In this document: piece after piece, positions 62,440 through 64,000 of the stretch
How positions within the stretch are numbered: the stretch's first letter is position 1
Layout of the letters: every line of letters begins with the position of its first letter
Origin: Nocardioides sp. 503
GTDB taxonomy: Bacteria; Actinomycetota; Actinomycetes; Propionibacteriales; Nocardioidaceae
Assembly (NCBI RefSeq): GCF_004522095.1
Contig: NZ_SPUI01000009.1
Span: 62,001 to 126,000, forward strand
Length of the DNA stretch: 64,000 nt
Direction: 5' to 3'
The notes under the pieces: model-generated
Told to the model about the DNA's origin: nothing
Database searches by the model: none
What the model saw: only the letters and a program-made list of their open reading frames with translations
Translations under genes and position numbers: made by a program

Positions 62440-63206
62440 ACACCGTGACCCTGGGGGAGTCGGGCCCCCTGGTGGCGTTCTGCCACGGGCTCTTCGGGCA
62501 GGGGAAGAACTGGACCTCGATCGCCAAGACGCTGGCCGAGGACCACCGCGTGCTGCTCGTCGACATGCCCAACCACGGCCGGTCCGACTGGCACCACCGC
62601 GTCGACTACGTGGACATGGCCGACGAGGTGGCCGCCCTGTTCTCCGCCGAGGACCCGGTCGCGCTCGTGGGCCACTCGATGGGCGGCAAGACGGCCATGG
62701 TGCTCGCGCTGCGCCACCCCGAGCTGGTCGAGCGCCTGTGCGTCGTGGACATCTCGCCGGTCGACTACCACGGGCTCACGGAGTTCAGTGACTTCATCGA
62801 GGCCATGCTGGGGCTGGACCTCGACCGGCTCACTCGGCGCAGCGAGGCCGACGAGGCGCTGGCGGCGGCGGTGCCCGACCGCACCGTGCGCAGCTTCCTC
62901 CTGCAGAACCTGCGCCGCGAGGGCGACTCCTGGTCGTGGCAGCCCAACCTGGCCGTGCTCGGTCGGGATCTCGCGACGCTGGCCGGCTGGCCGGCCGACC
63001 GGCTCGAGGGTCTCGAGCCCTACGCCGGGCCCGTGATGTGGGTCGCCGGCCAGACCTCGTCGTACGTCACCGACGACTACGACGCGGCGATGGACCGGTG
63101 GTTCCCGCAGAACCGCAAGGTGACGGTGAAGAACGCCGGCCACTGGGTGCACTCCGAGCAGCCCGCGGTCTTCACCGAGGTGCTCCGGCGCTTCCTCGCC
63201 AGCTGA
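62430..63206 (+). CDS. Alpha/beta hydrolase (YbfF-like esterase)
   Basis: A 258-residue alpha/beta hydrolase. Nucleophile Ser in the elbow GHSMGGKTAM, oxyanion HG in FCHGLFGQGKNW, catalytic His in AGHWVHSEQP near the C-terminus; the acid is probably the Asp in SYVTDDYD. The pattern DMPNHGRSDW is typical of YbfF-type esterases. No signal peptide. ATG at 62430 lies within the end of the GH114 gene, so translation is coupled. Confidence 0.85.
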   Translation: MVLNTVTLGESGPLVAFCHGLFGQGKNWTSIAKTLAEDHRVLLVDMPNHGRSDWHHRVDYVDMADEVAALFSAEDPVALVGHSMGGKTAMVLALRHPELVERLCVVDISPVDYHGLTEFSDFIEAMLGLDLDRLTRRSEADEALAAAVPDRTVRSFLLQNLRREGDSWSWQPNLAVLGRDLATLAGWPADRLEGLEPYAGPVMWVAGQTSSYVTDDYDAAMDRWFPQNRKVTVKNAGHWVHSEQPAVFTEVLRRFLAS

Positions 63207-63222
63207 CCTCGGGCGGCTCGGG

Positions 63223-63765
63223 TCAGCCGCCCGCCGCCTGCCGGGCGCGGTAGGCGGCCACCGCGTTGCGGTTGCCGCACGAGGTGGAGCAGAAGCGCCG
63301 CGAGCGGTTGCGCGAGAGGTCCAGCACGACGCCGTTGCAGTCGTCGTCGGCGCACAGCGCCAGGCGCGACATCTCGTCGGTGCGGATGACGTCGATCATC
63401 GCCATGGCGGTCTCCACGATGATGCGCGTGGCCAGGGGGGCGTCGTCGACGACGGCGTGCAGGTGCCAGTCGAAGGGGTCGTGGCGCACGAGCTGGGGGA
63501 GCGCCTGGCCGTCGCGCAGCATCTGGTTGACCAGGGCGACGGCGTCGTCGCGCTCGGCCGTCAGCAGCTCGCGCAGGCGCGGCCGCAGGGCCCGCACGGC
63601 GTCCAGCTCGGCGCGGTCACGGTCGCGGCGACCGGTGTAGGCGTAGTCGCGGAAGAAGGCGTCGAGGTCGGCGATCGTCGACAGCGTGTCCTCGTCGTCG
63701 TCCTCGGTGTTGACCAGCGTCGCGGCCGCCTGGAGGGACAGTTCGGTGTCATGAGCGAAAACCAC
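63223..63765 (-). CDS. CGNR zinc finger protein (ABATE domain)
   Basis: A 180-residue putative regulator. The N-terminal ABATE-like part is followed by the C-terminal CGNR zinc finger: LCADDDCNGVVLDLSRNRSR and FCSTSCGNRNAVAAYRARQ with four Cys. Such proteins are assumed to bind DNA. GTG at 63765 follows TAACCT (minus strand, 63772-63777) by six bases, so the message is probably leaderless. It is divergent from an EamA transporter gene, a possible target. Confidence 0.87.
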   Translation of the reverse strand: MVFAHDTELSLQAAATLVNTEDDDEDTLSTIADLDAFFRDYAYTGRRDRDRAELDAVRALRPRLRELLTAERDDAVALVNQMLRDGQALPQLVRHDPFDWHLHAVVDDAPLATRIIVETAMAMIDVIRTDEMSRLALCADDDCNGVVLDLSRNRSRRFCSTSCGNRNAVAAYRARQAAGG

Positions 63766-63803
63766 GTTGACAGGTTACTGCATCCCGCCTAGTGTCATGA
63801 CCC

Positions 63804-64000
63804 ATGACGACTTTGACTCGTGACGACGACGCCTCCACCACCATGCGGGCATCGCGCACGGTGAGCGGCCTGGCGCTGGCCCTCCTCTCCGCAGTGACGT
63901 TCGGGCTGTCGGGCGCCCTGGCGCGGGGGCTGCTCGACACCGGCTGGACCCCCGGGTCGGTGGTGCTGGTGCGGATCGCCCTGGCGGCCGTGGTCGTCGC
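63804..64000 (+). CDS. EamA/DMT family transporter, N-terminal part
   Basis: The first 65 codons of a drug/metabolite transporter. The first helix region GLALALLSAVTFGLSGALAR and the LDTGWTPGSVVLVRIALAA segment with its second helix fit the EamA family. The gene runs off the window. ATG at 63804; TAGTGT (63790-63795) is eight bases upstream. Divergent from the CGNR regulator with 38 bases between starts. Confidence 0.82.
   Translation, partial: MTTLTRDDDASTTMRASRTVSGLALALLSAVTFGLSGALARGLLDTGWTPGSVVLVRIALAAVVV

Overview
The window is chromosomal DNA of a GC-rich actinobacterium. Codons end almost always in G or C, GTG starts are common, and the marker genes are actinobacterial: whiB1, pdtaS, kgd, nucS, DUF2550, a small bL37 gene and a SigF-type sigma factor. 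Nickel superoxide dismutase, the MeaA-type mutase and the family mix suggest Nocardioidaceae (Nocardioides-like); that is an inference from gene content, not from a phylogeny. I see no insertion sequence, phage gene, integrase or CRISPR array, so this reads as core chromosome with a few accessory genes inserted.

Layout. 1-9450: accessory and housekeeping genes (a drug-efflux MFS pump with a divergent TetR, an RluA-type pseudouridine synthase, TerD, a hidden bL37 gene, a thioesterase-GNAT-TPP enzyme run, and the PdtaS kinase). 9450-18900: regulation and stress (whiB1, SigF with its anti-sigma factor, the sodN/sodX pair, malic enzyme, zwf, redox enzymes, a FabR-like TetR and a PucR regulator). 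18950-26630: an SHMT-like PLP enzyme, an acetoacetate-decarboxylase-like protein, kgd with DUF6104, a lipoprotein and an LCP protein. 26800-48260: a syntenic block known from Mycobacterium: tRNA-Arg, argS, lysA-hom-thrC-thrB, rho, rpmE, prfA-prmC-tsaC-WecA-like, and the complete ATP synthase operon atpI-BEFHAGDC. Here a single-domain response regulator is inserted between rho and rpmE. 48350-64000: DUF2550, an MFS protein, a lipoprotein, a cobalamin adenosyltransferase, a STAS protein, B12-dependent MeaA, an iron-box-controlled pair (small four-cysteine protein plus ferritin), a D-amino-acid oxidase, nucS, a tandem-fused 3-hydroxyacyl-CoA dehydrogenase, a GH114 enzyme, an alpha/beta hydrolase, a CGNR regulator and the start of an EamA transporter.

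How the parts connect. The threonine/lysine genes overlap by a few bases and form one operon. PrfA and its methylase PrmC are translationally coupled. The ATP synthase operon begins just after a CRP/GlxR-like palindrome, and a related palindrome lies upstream of whiB1, so both may answer to the same cAMP-type regulator. The cobalamin adenosyltransferase sits close to the B12-dependent MeaA and could supply its cofactor. The four-cysteine protein and ferritin sit behind a DtxR/IdeR-like box, which makes them the best candidate for an undescribed small iron system. About nineteen genes show a TANNNT hexamer 6-8 bases before the start codon, so leaderless transcription appears to be the usual mode here.
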